Shown: positions 35,395-43,675, counted from the stretch's first letter. The stretch: DNA of 64,000 nt from an uncultured Bacteroidales bacterium (GCA_902790595.1 CADASL010000002.1:387384-451383); one strand, 5' to 3'. Numbers and translations are program-made. Notes: generated from the sequence alone by a model not told the origin.

Positions 35395-35742
35395 CTATTT
35401 CTTATCCGCCAAAACCGTATCGCCGTGCTCGCCTGTGCGGATTGACCAAGTGTCGTCGACGGGGCTGACAAAGATTCGGCCGTCGCCGATTTCGCCCGTG
35501 CGCGCCACGCTCATAATGGCGTCGATAGCGGGCTGCACAAATTGGTCGCGGCAGATAATGGTTATCTCAATGCGCGAGATAATGTCGGTGCTGTACATCA
35601 CGCCGCGGTAAATGCGGTCCTCGCGGTCCTGCCCAATGGCCTTCACTTCGGCGTACGAGAACCAGTTGATATCGGCCTGAAAGAGAGCCTCTTTCACTTC
35701 GTCGAACTTCGTCTTGCGAATGATTGCTTCAATCTTTTTCAT
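35395..35742 (-). CDS. glnK: Nitrogen regulatory PII protein
   Basis: 115 residues, full PII length. The T-loop DREDRIYRGVMYSTD keeps a tyrosine (Tyr50) at the uridylylation position, and the B- and C-loop residues SVARTGEIGDGRIFVSPV are intact for ATP/ADP and 2-oxoglutarate binding. It should gate the neighbouring AmtB according to nitrogen status. Whether Tyr50 is modified is unknown; no GlnD is in the window. The N-terminal segment ADINWFSYAEVKAIGQ is of the Bacteroidota GlnK type. Confidence 0.94.
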   Translation of the reverse strand: MKKIEAIIRKTKFDEVKEALFQADINWFSYAEVKAIGQDREDRIYRGVMYSTDIISRIEITIICRDQFVQPAIDAIMSVARTGEIGDGRIFVSPVDDTWSIRTGEHGDTVLADKK

Positions 35743-35849
35743 TGTCTTAAAAATTTAATTATTAACTATTTAATTGGTAAGTGGTGAGAGTTTAGAGTTT
35801 AGTTTTTCGATAACCCTTCCGCCAAACTCTCCCCACTCCCCTCTACTCT

Positions 35850-36548
35850 TTAAAAGGATAATCCCACCAAGAAATACATTCGGTTTGCTGTCGGGTTTGC
35901 GGTGATTTGTGCGAACACGGGCAGCGTAAATTTCTCGAACTCAATCTCTTTTGTCGCCGAAAGGCTAAGGTTGATAAGTGCGAAACCTTCGGCACCGTAA
36001 AAGTCATTCTCCCAGGGTGTTACGCCTGCAGCTGCTTGCCAGTCGAGTCCGCCGAGTTTGAACGGTGCGGCAACCTCAAAGTACGACGAGTAGGCGTCGT
36101 CGCCGTTCGATTTGGTGCCCATTGCGCCGTAAAAGTTTGTGTACCACCCGATTGACAGGAATCCGAAATCGTATGTCAGACCTGCCTCGTAGGTGTGGAC
36201 GGTTGAGTCGGCCGAATACTCGAAGTATTTGGTGTCGTCGTCGGCACACCAGTAGTCGGTTACCATTGCAGTCAGGCCGCCCACGGCGTACGACAGCGTG
36301 AAGTCAATCTCTTTGTAGCCGCTCCCGACAATGCTTGCCGAGCCCCACGCTCCGAGCGACAAACCTTTGTAATCAACTGAAAGTGAAGGTTGAATGGCCG
36401 CTCCGTCGAGTTTGCCGCCACGCCAGATATACGAACTTACCACATCGGCTCCAACTGAAGCCTCAACGCCGCCTTCACCTTCGGCGTAACTTGTTCCTGT
36501 CATTGCCATCAATGCTATGGCAATCATTGTTTTCTCAATAGTTTTCAT
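35850..36548 (-). CDS. TorF-family outer-membrane beta-barrel protein
   Basis: 232 residues from ATG at 36548, with a signal peptide (MKTIEKTMIAIALMAMTGTSYA). The mature part has alternating amphipathic strands, an early SSYIWRGGKLDG motif and a terminal aromatic residue (FLVGLSF), as expected for an outer-membrane barrel. It opens the transcription unit torF-glnK-amtB, behind the third Asn-rich leader and attenuator. This position suggests it helps small nitrogen compounds such as ammonium cross the outer membrane; that is inference from context. Confidence 0.85.
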   Translation of the reverse strand: MKTIEKTMIAIALMAMTGTSYAEGEGGVEASVGADVVSSYIWRGGKLDGAAIQPSLSVDYKGLSLGAWGSASIVGSGYKEIDFTLSYAVGGLTAMVTDYWCADDDTKYFEYSADSTVHTYEAGLTYDFGFLSIGWYTNFYGAMGTKSNGDDAYSSYFEVAAPFKLGGLDWQAAAGVTPWENDFYGAEGFALINLSLSATKEIEFEKFTLPVFAQITANPTANRMYFLVGLSF

Positions 36549-36605
36549 TTTCTTTGAATGTTTATAAATTTTTAAACTGCGGTGGCTGCGTTGCCGCGCA
36601 ACCAT

Positions 36606-36637
36606 CAAAAAAGGCTGGTTTCACCGAAGCCAGCCTT
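36606..36637 (-). terminator. Attenuator terminator before torF
   Basis: On the minus strand AAGGCTGGCTTC pairs with GAAACCAGCCTT (one mismatch) and is followed by a T run. It lies 57 bp before torF and 18 nt after the leader stop. Confidence 0.87.
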
Positions 36638-36654
36638 GATTTTTCTCACTTGAT

Positions 36655-36780
36655 TCATCTGCCAACGGCCCGGCTGGTTGGGCGCGCACGGCGGTTCTTA
36701 TTATTTTGTTTCGAGTTCCGGTTGGAACCCTGATTGAAACTCTGTTTTGAATAGAACCGGTTGCTAAAATTCCTTTTCAT
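36655..36780 (-). CDS. Asn/Gln-rich leader peptide of torF-glnK-amtB
   Basis: ATG 36780 to TGA 36655, 41 codons, the same length as the amtB leader. It holds 8 Asn and 3 Gln codons, concentrated in FNQGSNRNSKQNNKNRR at codons 15-31. It ends RPTSRAVGR; the ACC AGC CGG codons contain ACCAGCC, able to pair with GGCTGG of the next hairpin. ACCAGCC sits in the loop of a short GCCC/GGGC stem. The role as a leader peptide is inferred from the triple recurrence. Confidence 0.73.
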   Translation of the reverse strand: MKRNFSNRFYSKQSFNQGSNRNSKQNNKNRRARPTSRAVGR

Positions 36781-36835
36781 AACCGTAACTTTTAAATTGT
36801 TAGTTAAACACTTTGTTTTATCATTTTCTGACACG

Positions 36836-36866
36836 GCAAATATATAGCTGAATTTTAATTCGCAAC
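36836..36866 (-). promoter_or_regulatory. torF-glnK-amtB promoter
   Basis: Minus strand GTTGC, 15 bp, TATATATTTGC. Boxes and spacing equal those of glnN and the first amtB. Confidence 0.8.
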
Positions 36867-36896
36867 TAAATTTCGATAAATATTTTTATATCGTTA

Positions 36897-36930
36897 GTGA
36901 TATACTTATTTAAGTTACAATTTATAATTC
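36897..36930. promoter_or_regulatory. Shared nitrogen-gene upstream element, torF copy
   Basis: In plus orientation: GTGATATACTTATTTAAGTT then ACAATTTATAATTC. The right half (TTACAATTTATAATT) equals the glnN copy; the left half is diverged. The core is 79 bp from the promoter block, as in glnN and amtB. Confidence 0.6.
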
Positions 36931-37241
36931 AATAGGCCTGTTTTGACAAAATCTATTAGAAATGGCTCAATTTTAAAACGTTTTCACTGACGATTTGAAA
37001 TTGAAGTTATTCCGACCGACAGGGCGAATTTTAAGTTCTTGAGAGAATTTTGGCAATTTTTAAGGGGTGTCGGCGCGGAAAAAGTGAATTTTTGGACGAG
37101 ATATGTGATTTTTGAAGGGGGTGATAAATCCAAAAACACACAAATGAACGAAAGCGGGTGCAAAATCAGCCAAAAAATTGGTAATATCGCGTAATTGTTA
37201 CAGATTTAGATTATTTAGTTTTGGATTTAAACCAAACAATC

Positions 37242-37249
37242 TAATTTTG
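37242..37249 (+). promoter_or_regulatory. Promoter -7 box of the GAF-PAS gene
   Basis: TAATTTTG matches TAnnTTTG, with TTTG 18 bp upstream (37220-37223). The rest of the spacer 36931-37277 shows nothing else that I can interpret. Confidence 0.6.
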
Positions 37250-37277
37250 CCACGATTTAAAATTAATAACAAGTAAT

Positions 37278-38810
37278 ATGTTTAAAAGTAGAAGTTGTAC
37301 CTATAATAATATAGAGCGATTGCAAACAGTTTTGACAATCGCCTCAATGGCAGCTTTGGCCGCGTTGGCAGTTTTCCATTCCAACAGACGGATTGTATTG
37401 GATGCGGCAGCGCTGGCCGCAATCCTTATTTTGGCAAACCTGCTAATCGACAAACTTGTCAACCAAAAGATACTGAAGCAGATAGATGGCTGTCTAAAAC
37501 AACTCGCCACGGGCGAAGGTGTGGAAATATCAGCAAAACAAATTAAACGCCACCAAATGTTCAGACGCATTGGCGGTGTTGCAAGGCACTATACCGAACT
37601 GCGGCAATACGCTGAGTGCATTGCCTCGGGGCGGAAATACGAATCGGCAAACGCTGCGGGCGATGAATTCTATCAGTCAATCAACAAGTTGAACCAGCAC
37701 CTCGACAAACTTGTGAGCGAAGAAAACGACTGGAAAGAGCAGGAACAGAAGCGCAACTGGATGAACCAGGGCGTGGCCAAATTTTCCGACATTATGCGGC
37801 AGTCGAACCGCTCGCTGAACGAGATTGCAATGGAACTTCTGCACCAGCTAATCAAATACACCGACTGCAATCAAGGCGGCATTTTTGTGCGCGAAAACAC
37901 TGACGATGAGTTTCTTACAATGATTGCCTCGTACGCCTACGACCGCCAGAAGTTCCCCGACAAAAAGTGCAGTCTGGAAGACGGGCTGATTGCCGCCGCC
38001 TACTACGAAAAGGCGCCCATTTTTATGACCGACATCCCCGACGAGTATCTGGCAATACGCTCCGGTTTGGGCGAAGCGTCACCGCGTTGTCTGTTCCTTG
38101 TGCCGCTCATCAGCGACGATAAAGTGCTGGGTGTTATTGAGTTGGCCTCGTTCAACGTTCTCGATGAGCACAAACAAAAATTCATTGAGAAGATTGCCGA
38201 GAGTTTTGCGTCAACCTTGTCGGCATCGCATTTGAACAACACAACCGTGAAACTGCTCGAAAAGGCGCAAAAACAAGCGGAACAGCTTAAAACTCAAGAA
38301 GAAGAGCTGCGTCAAAGCATTGAAGAGATGCAGACGCAGCAGGAAGAGATGGAAAGCAAGCAGCACGAACTGGAAGAGAGCGAGAATCTGATGCGCCGCA
38401 TCATCGACCTTGTGCCGTATCCGATTTTCGTTAAGAATATCCATCGCCAGTATATTGTTGCAAATCAAGAAGAAGGCAAGCTGTACAATATGCCGGTTGA
38501 CAGTCTGCTCGGCCACTCCGACGACGAACTTGTAAACGATATTGATGAGTTGAACGCCATCCACGAAAGTGACACCAAAGTGCTTGAGCAACGGCAGATG
38601 ATAAAACTGCCAGAGCAGACCATTTCGCTTCCCGACGGCACACGGCGCGTTTTGCAAACCATCAAAGTGCCGTTTATCAACAACATAACGCACAACCCCA
38701 ACATTTTGGGCGTCTCGTTCGACCTCACATCGGTGCGCGAGATGGAACAGCAGTTGCGCAAGAGCGAGGAAAGGGTTAAAGATTTGGAAAGCAAGTTGGC
38801 GGGGAAATAG
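37278..38810 (+). CDS. Membrane-anchored GAF-PAS sensor protein without an output domain
   Basis: 510 residues. Two N-terminal membrane segments (about 17-35 and 38-57) leave a short loop, followed by a HAMP-like or linker region, a GAF domain at about 165-320 (YTDCNQGGIFVRENTDDEFLT...PRCLFLVPLISDDKVLGVIELAS), a strong Gln/Glu-rich coiled coil at 325-375, and a PAS domain at 378-490 (LVPYPIFVKNIHRQYIVANQ). No histidine kinase, GGDEF or phosphatase domain follows. It probably signals through a partner protein. No partner is adjacent. Confidence 0.85.
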   Translation: MFKSRSCTYNNIERLQTVLTIASMAALAALAVFHSNRRIVLDAAALAAILILANLLIDKLVNQKILKQIDGCLKQLATGEGVEISAKQIKRHQMFRRIGGVARHYTELRQYAECIASGRKYESANAAGDEFYQSINKLNQHLDKLVSEENDWKEQEQKRNWMNQGVAKFSDIMRQSNRSLNEIAMELLHQLIKYTDCNQGGIFVRENTDDEFLTMIASYAYDRQKFPDKKCSLEDGLIAAAYYEKAPIFMTDIPDEYLAIRSGLGEASPRCLFLVPLISDDKVLGVIELASFNVLDEHKQKFIEKIAESFASTLSASHLNNTTVKLLEKAQKQAEQLKTQEEELRQSIEEMQTQQEEMESKQHELEESENLMRRIIDLVPYPIFVKNIHRQYIVANQEEGKLYNMPVDSLLGHSDDELVNDIDELNAIHESDTKVLEQRQMIKLPEQTISLPDGTRRVLQTIKVPFINNITHNPNILGVSFDLTSVREMEQQLRKSEERVKDLESKLAGK

Positions 38811-38814
38811 AAAA

Positions 38815-39145
38815 GTTGCCGCCCTTTCAGGGCTCAAATTGCATCGTCGCATTTACGCAGGGGTTAACACCCCTGCCTGTATTATACCGCCCGTTCCGGG
38901 CTGTTTTTTTAGGTAGTTTTAATGCTTAAATCCCACACAATCCACACTATCACAACTAATTACAAAATTATTCAAACAAAATTATGCTGACAGAATAATT
39001 CTGTTTGAATAATTCTACTTGCATAAAAAAGCCCCAACGGGGCGAAATATCATAGCCGTGGGTGTGAACCCACGGGTTAATGACGTGGAAACAGCAAACC
39101 CTGAAAGGGTGACACAACAACAATATGGTGTCGCCCTTTCAGGGC
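38815..39145. repeat. Cluster of REP-like palindromic repeats
   Basis: A string of short perfect hairpins: GCCCTTTCAGGGC (twice), CAGGGGTTAACACCCCTG, GCCCGTTCCGGGC, GCCCCAACGGGGC, CCGTGGG...CCCACGG and ACCCTGAAAGGGT, plus a longer ATTATTCAAACA/TGTTTGAATAAT hairpin at 38968-39014. They fill the gap between the GAF-PAS gene and the convergent DUF262-HNH gene. They resemble dispersed intergenic repeats of Bacteroidota genomes. Confidence 0.75.
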
Positions 39146-39148
39146 TGA

Positions 39149-40240
39149 TTATTTTCCGCTTTTGCGGCGGTTGCAGTCGCGGCAGAGCATCTGGCAGTTC
39201 TCGGGTGTGGTTTTGCCGCCTTCGTGCCACGGTGTGATGTGGTCGGCTTCCATCTGCTCAAGTTCGAAATGCTTGCCGCAATCAGGACAGATGCCCAACT
39301 GACGCTCGTAGGCCGACAGTTTCTGCGCATCGGTGAAGGCGCGGATTGACAGATACTTCTCCTTGCCCGTGAGAATGTACGGATAGATGCCCGTCTTTTT
39401 TGTCACATCATCGTCGAGAATCAGGCGCGTAACTTCTGCATCAACTTGTTGGGTATCAATTACTTTATCTTTATAATTCTTATATAACATTCCCCAATCG
39501 ACGCCTTTCATAATCTTTTTGCGCTCCTTGGTTGGGCGGAAAGTGGTTTCAATCCACGTGATGACCGATTGGAAGAACTGCCACAGCGGCGCGGCGTTGG
39601 GGTCGTGCTGATGGTTGCCCATATGCGCCTCGATGTTGCCGTCGGAAATCCACGAGATGGCCGTTTCAAGGTACTCCTGGCGGATGGCAGAGCCCGTCAG
39701 ATAGTCGCTGCCGATTTTCACTGCGGGGCAGCCATTCTTGCTGAAATAGCGCTTGGCGTCGCTCACCCACGAGCCCGCATACACGGCGTTGCGCAACTCC
39801 TGCTCGGTGAGTTCCTCGCCAGCTATGTTGATGGTTTTGAACCATTTGAGTTTCTCGCTCTCCTCGCCACTGCAGATGTAAACCTGAAGTTCGTAGTTCA
39901 GGATGCGCTCCTGCTCGTCGGGCTGAAGGTTGTGGAAATAGCGGAACATATAGGCGAAATCGCCGTTCACATACTGGCAGATGCTGATTGTACGTTGCTG
40001 ACCGTCAATAATTTCGTAGGTTCCGTCGTCGCGGACGGCCCAATACATCACGTTGAGCGGAAAGCCCTGCGTGAGCGTGTCGATTACGGCATCGCGCTGC
40101 TTCTCTTTATAAACAAACTCGCGCTGATAGGGCGGGCGCACATCGAGACGGCCTCCGTAGGCTTTCACTCCGTTTTCGGCATTGTCCACGTAGCCGTTTG
40201 TCAGTTCGCGGACGCTGATTTTATGCAGTTCAATTTTCAT
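39149..40240 (-). CDS. DUF262 and HNH endonuclease protein
   Basis: 363 residues. Residues about 30-115 form a DUF262 (ParB/Srx-like) domain with PPYQREFVY and IIDGQQRTISI, the NTP-linked DGQQR motif. The C-terminus is an HNH nuclease: CPDCGKHFELEQMEADHITPWHEGGKTTPENCQMLCRDCNRRK. DUF262-HNH combinations occur in modification-dependent restriction proteins (GmrSD-like) and in R-M operons. The gene lies 18 bp after an EcoRI-family methyltransferase on the same strand, so it may be its restriction partner (inference). Confidence 0.88.
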   Translation of the reverse strand: MKIELHKISVRELTNGYVDNAENGVKAYGGRLDVRPPYQREFVYKEKQRDAVIDTLTQGFPLNVMYWAVRDDGTYEIIDGQQRTISICQYVNGDFAYMFRYFHNLQPDEQERILNYELQVYICSGEESEKLKWFKTINIAGEELTEQELRNAVYAGSWVSDAKRYFSKNGCPAVKIGSDYLTGSAIRQEYLETAISWISDGNIEAHMGNHQHDPNAAPLWQFFQSVITWIETTFRPTKERKKIMKGVDWGMLYKNYKDKVIDTQQVDAEVTRLILDDDVTKKTGIYPYILTGKEKYLSIRAFTDAQKLSAYERQLGICPDCGKHFELEQMEADHITPWHEGGKTTPENCQMLCRDCNRRKSGK

Positions 40241-40258
40241 ATTCGGTTGATTTATAGA

Positions 40259-41287
40259 TTATTTACCATTGTACTTATTTCGCGGCTCGGCTGCCTGCTG
40301 CAATTGTTCTTCAGGCTGAGCGTAGGCGGTTGGCTGCTTGCGACGGATTAGGATGCGGAAATAAGGGCACTTGCCATTGATTGATAAATCCTTATCATCA
40401 TCACCTTTTCTAAATTTTACAATTTCGAATTGCTCTGGATTGTATTTATCTAAAAATGTGATAGGTACACCCATTACACCTTCAAAATCCATAGGTATTT
40501 CGGAAACTTTATTAACATTAATAGCATTATAGTTGTCATAATGGGGGTATTCTTCCTCATTATAACTTTTATATAGAATAAGTTCTTCGTGACGTTTTGC
40601 AATATCAAGATTTGTAAACCAACAAATATTACCCATACTGCGCCATTTTTGCCCCGTTTCATCAACCCAAAAACGCGTAGCGCGTGGTTCGTAATAATCA
40701 GGAACTCTGAACTTTGCAAATGACAATGTGCTGCCCAACCAAAGTTCGTTGGCTTTGATAAATGAAAAAATCTCTTTGTATGTTATTGCGTTCTGATTAC
40801 CCAATATCACAAACTTTTTATTGTATTTCATCAGTTGCGCCACATACTCACGGAAGAGCGAAAATGGTGGGTTAGTTACCACAATATCAGCCTGTTTCAA
40901 TAATTCAACACATTCTTCAGAGCGAAAATCTCCATCACCTTTCAGGTAGTTTATTCCAATTTCTTCGGGGTCAGGCACGCGGTTGCCGTTGCGGTCGCCT
41001 GTATATTCAAGCCAAATAGCGCGCTCACTGTTGTTTTGGCTGAACAAATCACGCTCCTGGCTTTTGTAACAAGTAGTGATCAGTTTTTTAAGCCCCAACT
41101 GCTCAAAGTTGTAACTGAAATAGTGGAAGAAATTTGATATGCGCGGATCGTCACAGTTACAAAGCACGGTTTTTCCTCGGAAATGTTCCTTGTAGTGCTT
41201 CAGTTCGTTTTCAATGTCAGATAACTCGGTGTAAAATTCATCTTCTTTAGCCTTGTTGGCGGCGTGCAAACTATTATTTCCTGCCAT
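40259..41287 (-). CDS. Adenine-specific DNA methyltransferase, EcoRI family
   Basis: 342 residues from ATG at 41287 (MAGNNSLHAANKAKEDEFYTEL). Family landmarks: KEDEFYTELSDIENELKHYKEHF, LCNCDDPRISNFFHYFSYNF and the catalytic VVTNPPFSLFREYV (NPPF). It should methylate adenine in a specific sequence. No EcoRI-type endonuclease is present; the next gene encodes DUF262-HNH. The transcript appears to have a leader of about 310 nt with elaborate folding, the last hairpin ending 3 nt before the start codon. Confidence 0.92.
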   Translation of the reverse strand: MAGNNSLHAANKAKEDEFYTELSDIENELKHYKEHFRGKTVLCNCDDPRISNFFHYFSYNFEQLGLKKLITTCYKSQERDLFSQNNSERAIWLEYTGDRNGNRVPDPEEIGINYLKGDGDFRSEECVELLKQADIVVTNPPFSLFREYVAQLMKYNKKFVILGNQNAITYKEIFSFIKANELWLGSTLSFAKFRVPDYYEPRATRFWVDETGQKWRSMGNICWFTNLDIAKRHEELILYKSYNEEEYPHYDNYNAINVNKVSEIPMDFEGVMGVPITFLDKYNPEQFEIVKFRKGDDDKDLSINGKCPYFRILIRRKQPTAYAQPEEQLQQAAEPRNKYNGK

Positions 41288-41289
41288 AA

Positions 41290-41524
41290 TTGATTGATAG
41301 TTTTTGCATTGACTATCAATCACCCACGCAATAAGAAAAGGTGCTTTTCCTCATTGCGTTTGCCAGGGCGCCCACCACAGAAACCCTTGACCAATAATAA
41401 GTACTCACCACCTTTAGGCGAGCATTACTTATTATACATTGGTCATAGGATTACCTTAATGGAGACCTACAACTTATTATTTCTTGTTTTTATTTCCTGA
41501 AGATTGGTGGGCTTCGGCAAACGC
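41290..41524 (-). promoter_or_regulatory. Highly structured leader of the methyltransferase gene
   Basis: Stems: GCGTTTGCC/GGCAAACGC (41356-41364, 41516-41524) stacked on GCCCACCA/TGGTGGGC (41370-41377, 41505-41512). Inside is a long hairpin TGACCAATAATAAGTA with TACTTATTATACATTGGTCA (41388-41445). Toward the gene lie CGCAAT...ATTGCG (41327-41358) and a perfect 11-bp hairpin TGATTGATAGT/ACTATCAATCA (41291-41322) next to the ATG. The set could be a regulatory RNA leader or a folded mobile element; the promoter upstream favours the leader. Confidence 0.65.
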
Positions 41525-41607
41525 GAAATAATAGTTAATGCACTGTTATTTAATATGTTAGTTTAAGCTTTTTATTCCCTTGTTTTCTGTTTTTAATTGT
41601 TACTCCA

Positions 41608-41640
41608 CAAATATATATGTAAATCGGAACGATTGCCAAA
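41608..41640 (-). promoter_or_regulatory. Promoter of the methyltransferase / DUF262-HNH transcript
   Basis: Minus strand TTTG (41640-41637), 21 bp, TATATTTG (41615-41608), a good Bacteroidota promoter about 320 bp upstream of the methyltransferase start. Confidence 0.65.
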
Positions 41641-41847
41641 TCAAAAACCTTGAGATTTCAAACTATCAAAAGAAAACGTTGGCAAACAACTTGCCCGCAA
41701 ACCACACTTTCGGTGTAAAAAGCATAGCAAGGGAAAGGCACAAAAACGGGGTGGAAAAGGAAAATGATTTTTTGATTGGGCGAAATCGATTAAATTTTTG
41801 CCAATTTCGCCTTGACGGATGTCCTCAATGATTCAAATTTGTCTGAA

Positions 41848-42060
41848 AGACAATATTTTCATAACCGTAGGTAAGCGAAGCGTAACCTACGGCATTGGCT
41901 GCCCCTCGATTTTCAGTCTGAAAGACTGAACCTTGATATATCTCTCTCTTCCAGAGAGTTACTTCTTATTATAAACTGGCGGCGATTGCGCTTTGCTTAA
42001 TCGCCGGTTATGCAAATTCTGTCCTTCGGACAGTTTTTTCAGTTGGACGTTAGACTACAG
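41848..42060. repeat. Second cluster of short palindromic repeats
   Basis: Hairpins CCGTAGGT...ACCTACGG, CAGTCTGAAAGACTG, CTCTCTTCCAGAGAG, ACTGGCGGCGATT...AATCGCCGGT and TGTCCTTCGGACA follow each other. No gene is present. The cluster closes the 3' side of gapA and resembles 38815-39145 in style, not sequence. Confidence 0.7.
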
Positions 42061-42068
42061 CCATCAAT

Positions 42069-42099
42069 AAAAAAAAAGCCACCCCGAAGGATGGCTTTT
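42069..42099 (-). terminator. gapA terminator
   Basis: Minus strand AAAAGCCA...TGGCTTTT hairpin (TTCG in the loop region) followed by nine T, 23 bp after the gapA stop. Confidence 0.9.
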
Positions 42100-42121
42100 C
42101 ACATATTTTGTTAAATCTAAA

Positions 42122-43132
<1,011 letters not shown>

Positions 43133-43191
43133 TTAAAGTATTAAAAATTAGAAACTTAAATCTCTTTATTGTTCCCTTTCAAAAATCGCTC

Positions 43192-43221
43192 AAAAGTATA
43201 AAATCGGCTTGTAAAAACAAA
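43192..43221 (-). promoter_or_regulatory. gapA promoter
   Basis: Minus strand TTTG (43221-43218), 18 bp, TACTTTTG (43199-43192), a near-ideal Bacteroidota promoter about 70 bp upstream of the start. Confidence 0.75.
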
Positions 43222-43411
43222 TATGATTTAATCTATTTTTTCTTTTTACGAGAAGCACTGATTTTGATGATTTTTCAGATATGTTGATAGGTTGAAAGCC
43301 GCTATCCATAAACAAGAAAACCCGACTCGAAACGAATCAGGTGAGATTTGACATCTTTCAGAATGTCAGCGCAAAAGCGCAAATAAAAAACATCTGAACG
43401 ATGCTTTTTAT

Positions 43412-43543
43412 TTAGCGCTGCGCGATTTGCTCTGTTTGTTGTGCGTTTTGCGAGTATGCCGGGCAATTGCCTTTCGACGATGCGCAGGCAGACAAAACAG
43501 CGATTGCAGCCACTGCAATCATAATAACTGCATATTTTTTCAT
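43412..43543 (-). CDS. Tiny lipoprotein (43 residues)
   Basis: ATG 43543 to TAA 43412. MKKYAVIMIAVAAIAVLSAC is a complete lipoprotein signal with lipobox LSAC (Cys20). The mature peptide has only 24 residues (ASSKGNCPAY...), hydrophilic and Gln-rich. A CATC/GATG hairpin with six T follows. It resembles the small entericidin-like or anchor lipoproteins found singly in Bacteroidota; the function is unknown. It is below usual gene-finding length. Confidence 0.72.
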   Translation of the reverse strand: MKKYAVIMIAVAAIAVLSACASSKGNCPAYSQNAQQTEQIAQR

Positions 43544-43675
43544 CTCTAGTATGTATTTGTATGAAACGGTGTAAAGGTAGTTTTTTTTGTTACAAATGAC
43601 ACCGGCGACAAATAATTTTTGTCGTGTTTTGCGAAAAAAATTATGAGCCGCCAGTGTGTGTTGCCGCTAAATATC

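Noticed and set aside
41380..41503. Possible type II hammerhead ribozyme on the plus strand (GAAA at 41380, CTGAAGA at 41497, joined by the GCCCACCA/TGGTGGGC stem)
   Set aside because: No NUH cleavage site follows the inner hairpin and no stem I can be formed; the promoter also points to transcription of the other strand.
41290..41530. Retron or integron attC site as explanation of the folded element
   Set aside because: No reverse transcriptase or integrase gene nearby, and the attC GTTRRRY/RYYYAAC consensus is not met.
38815..42060. CRISPR array
   Set aside because: The repeats are different palindromes without constant length or unique spacers, and no cas gene is present.
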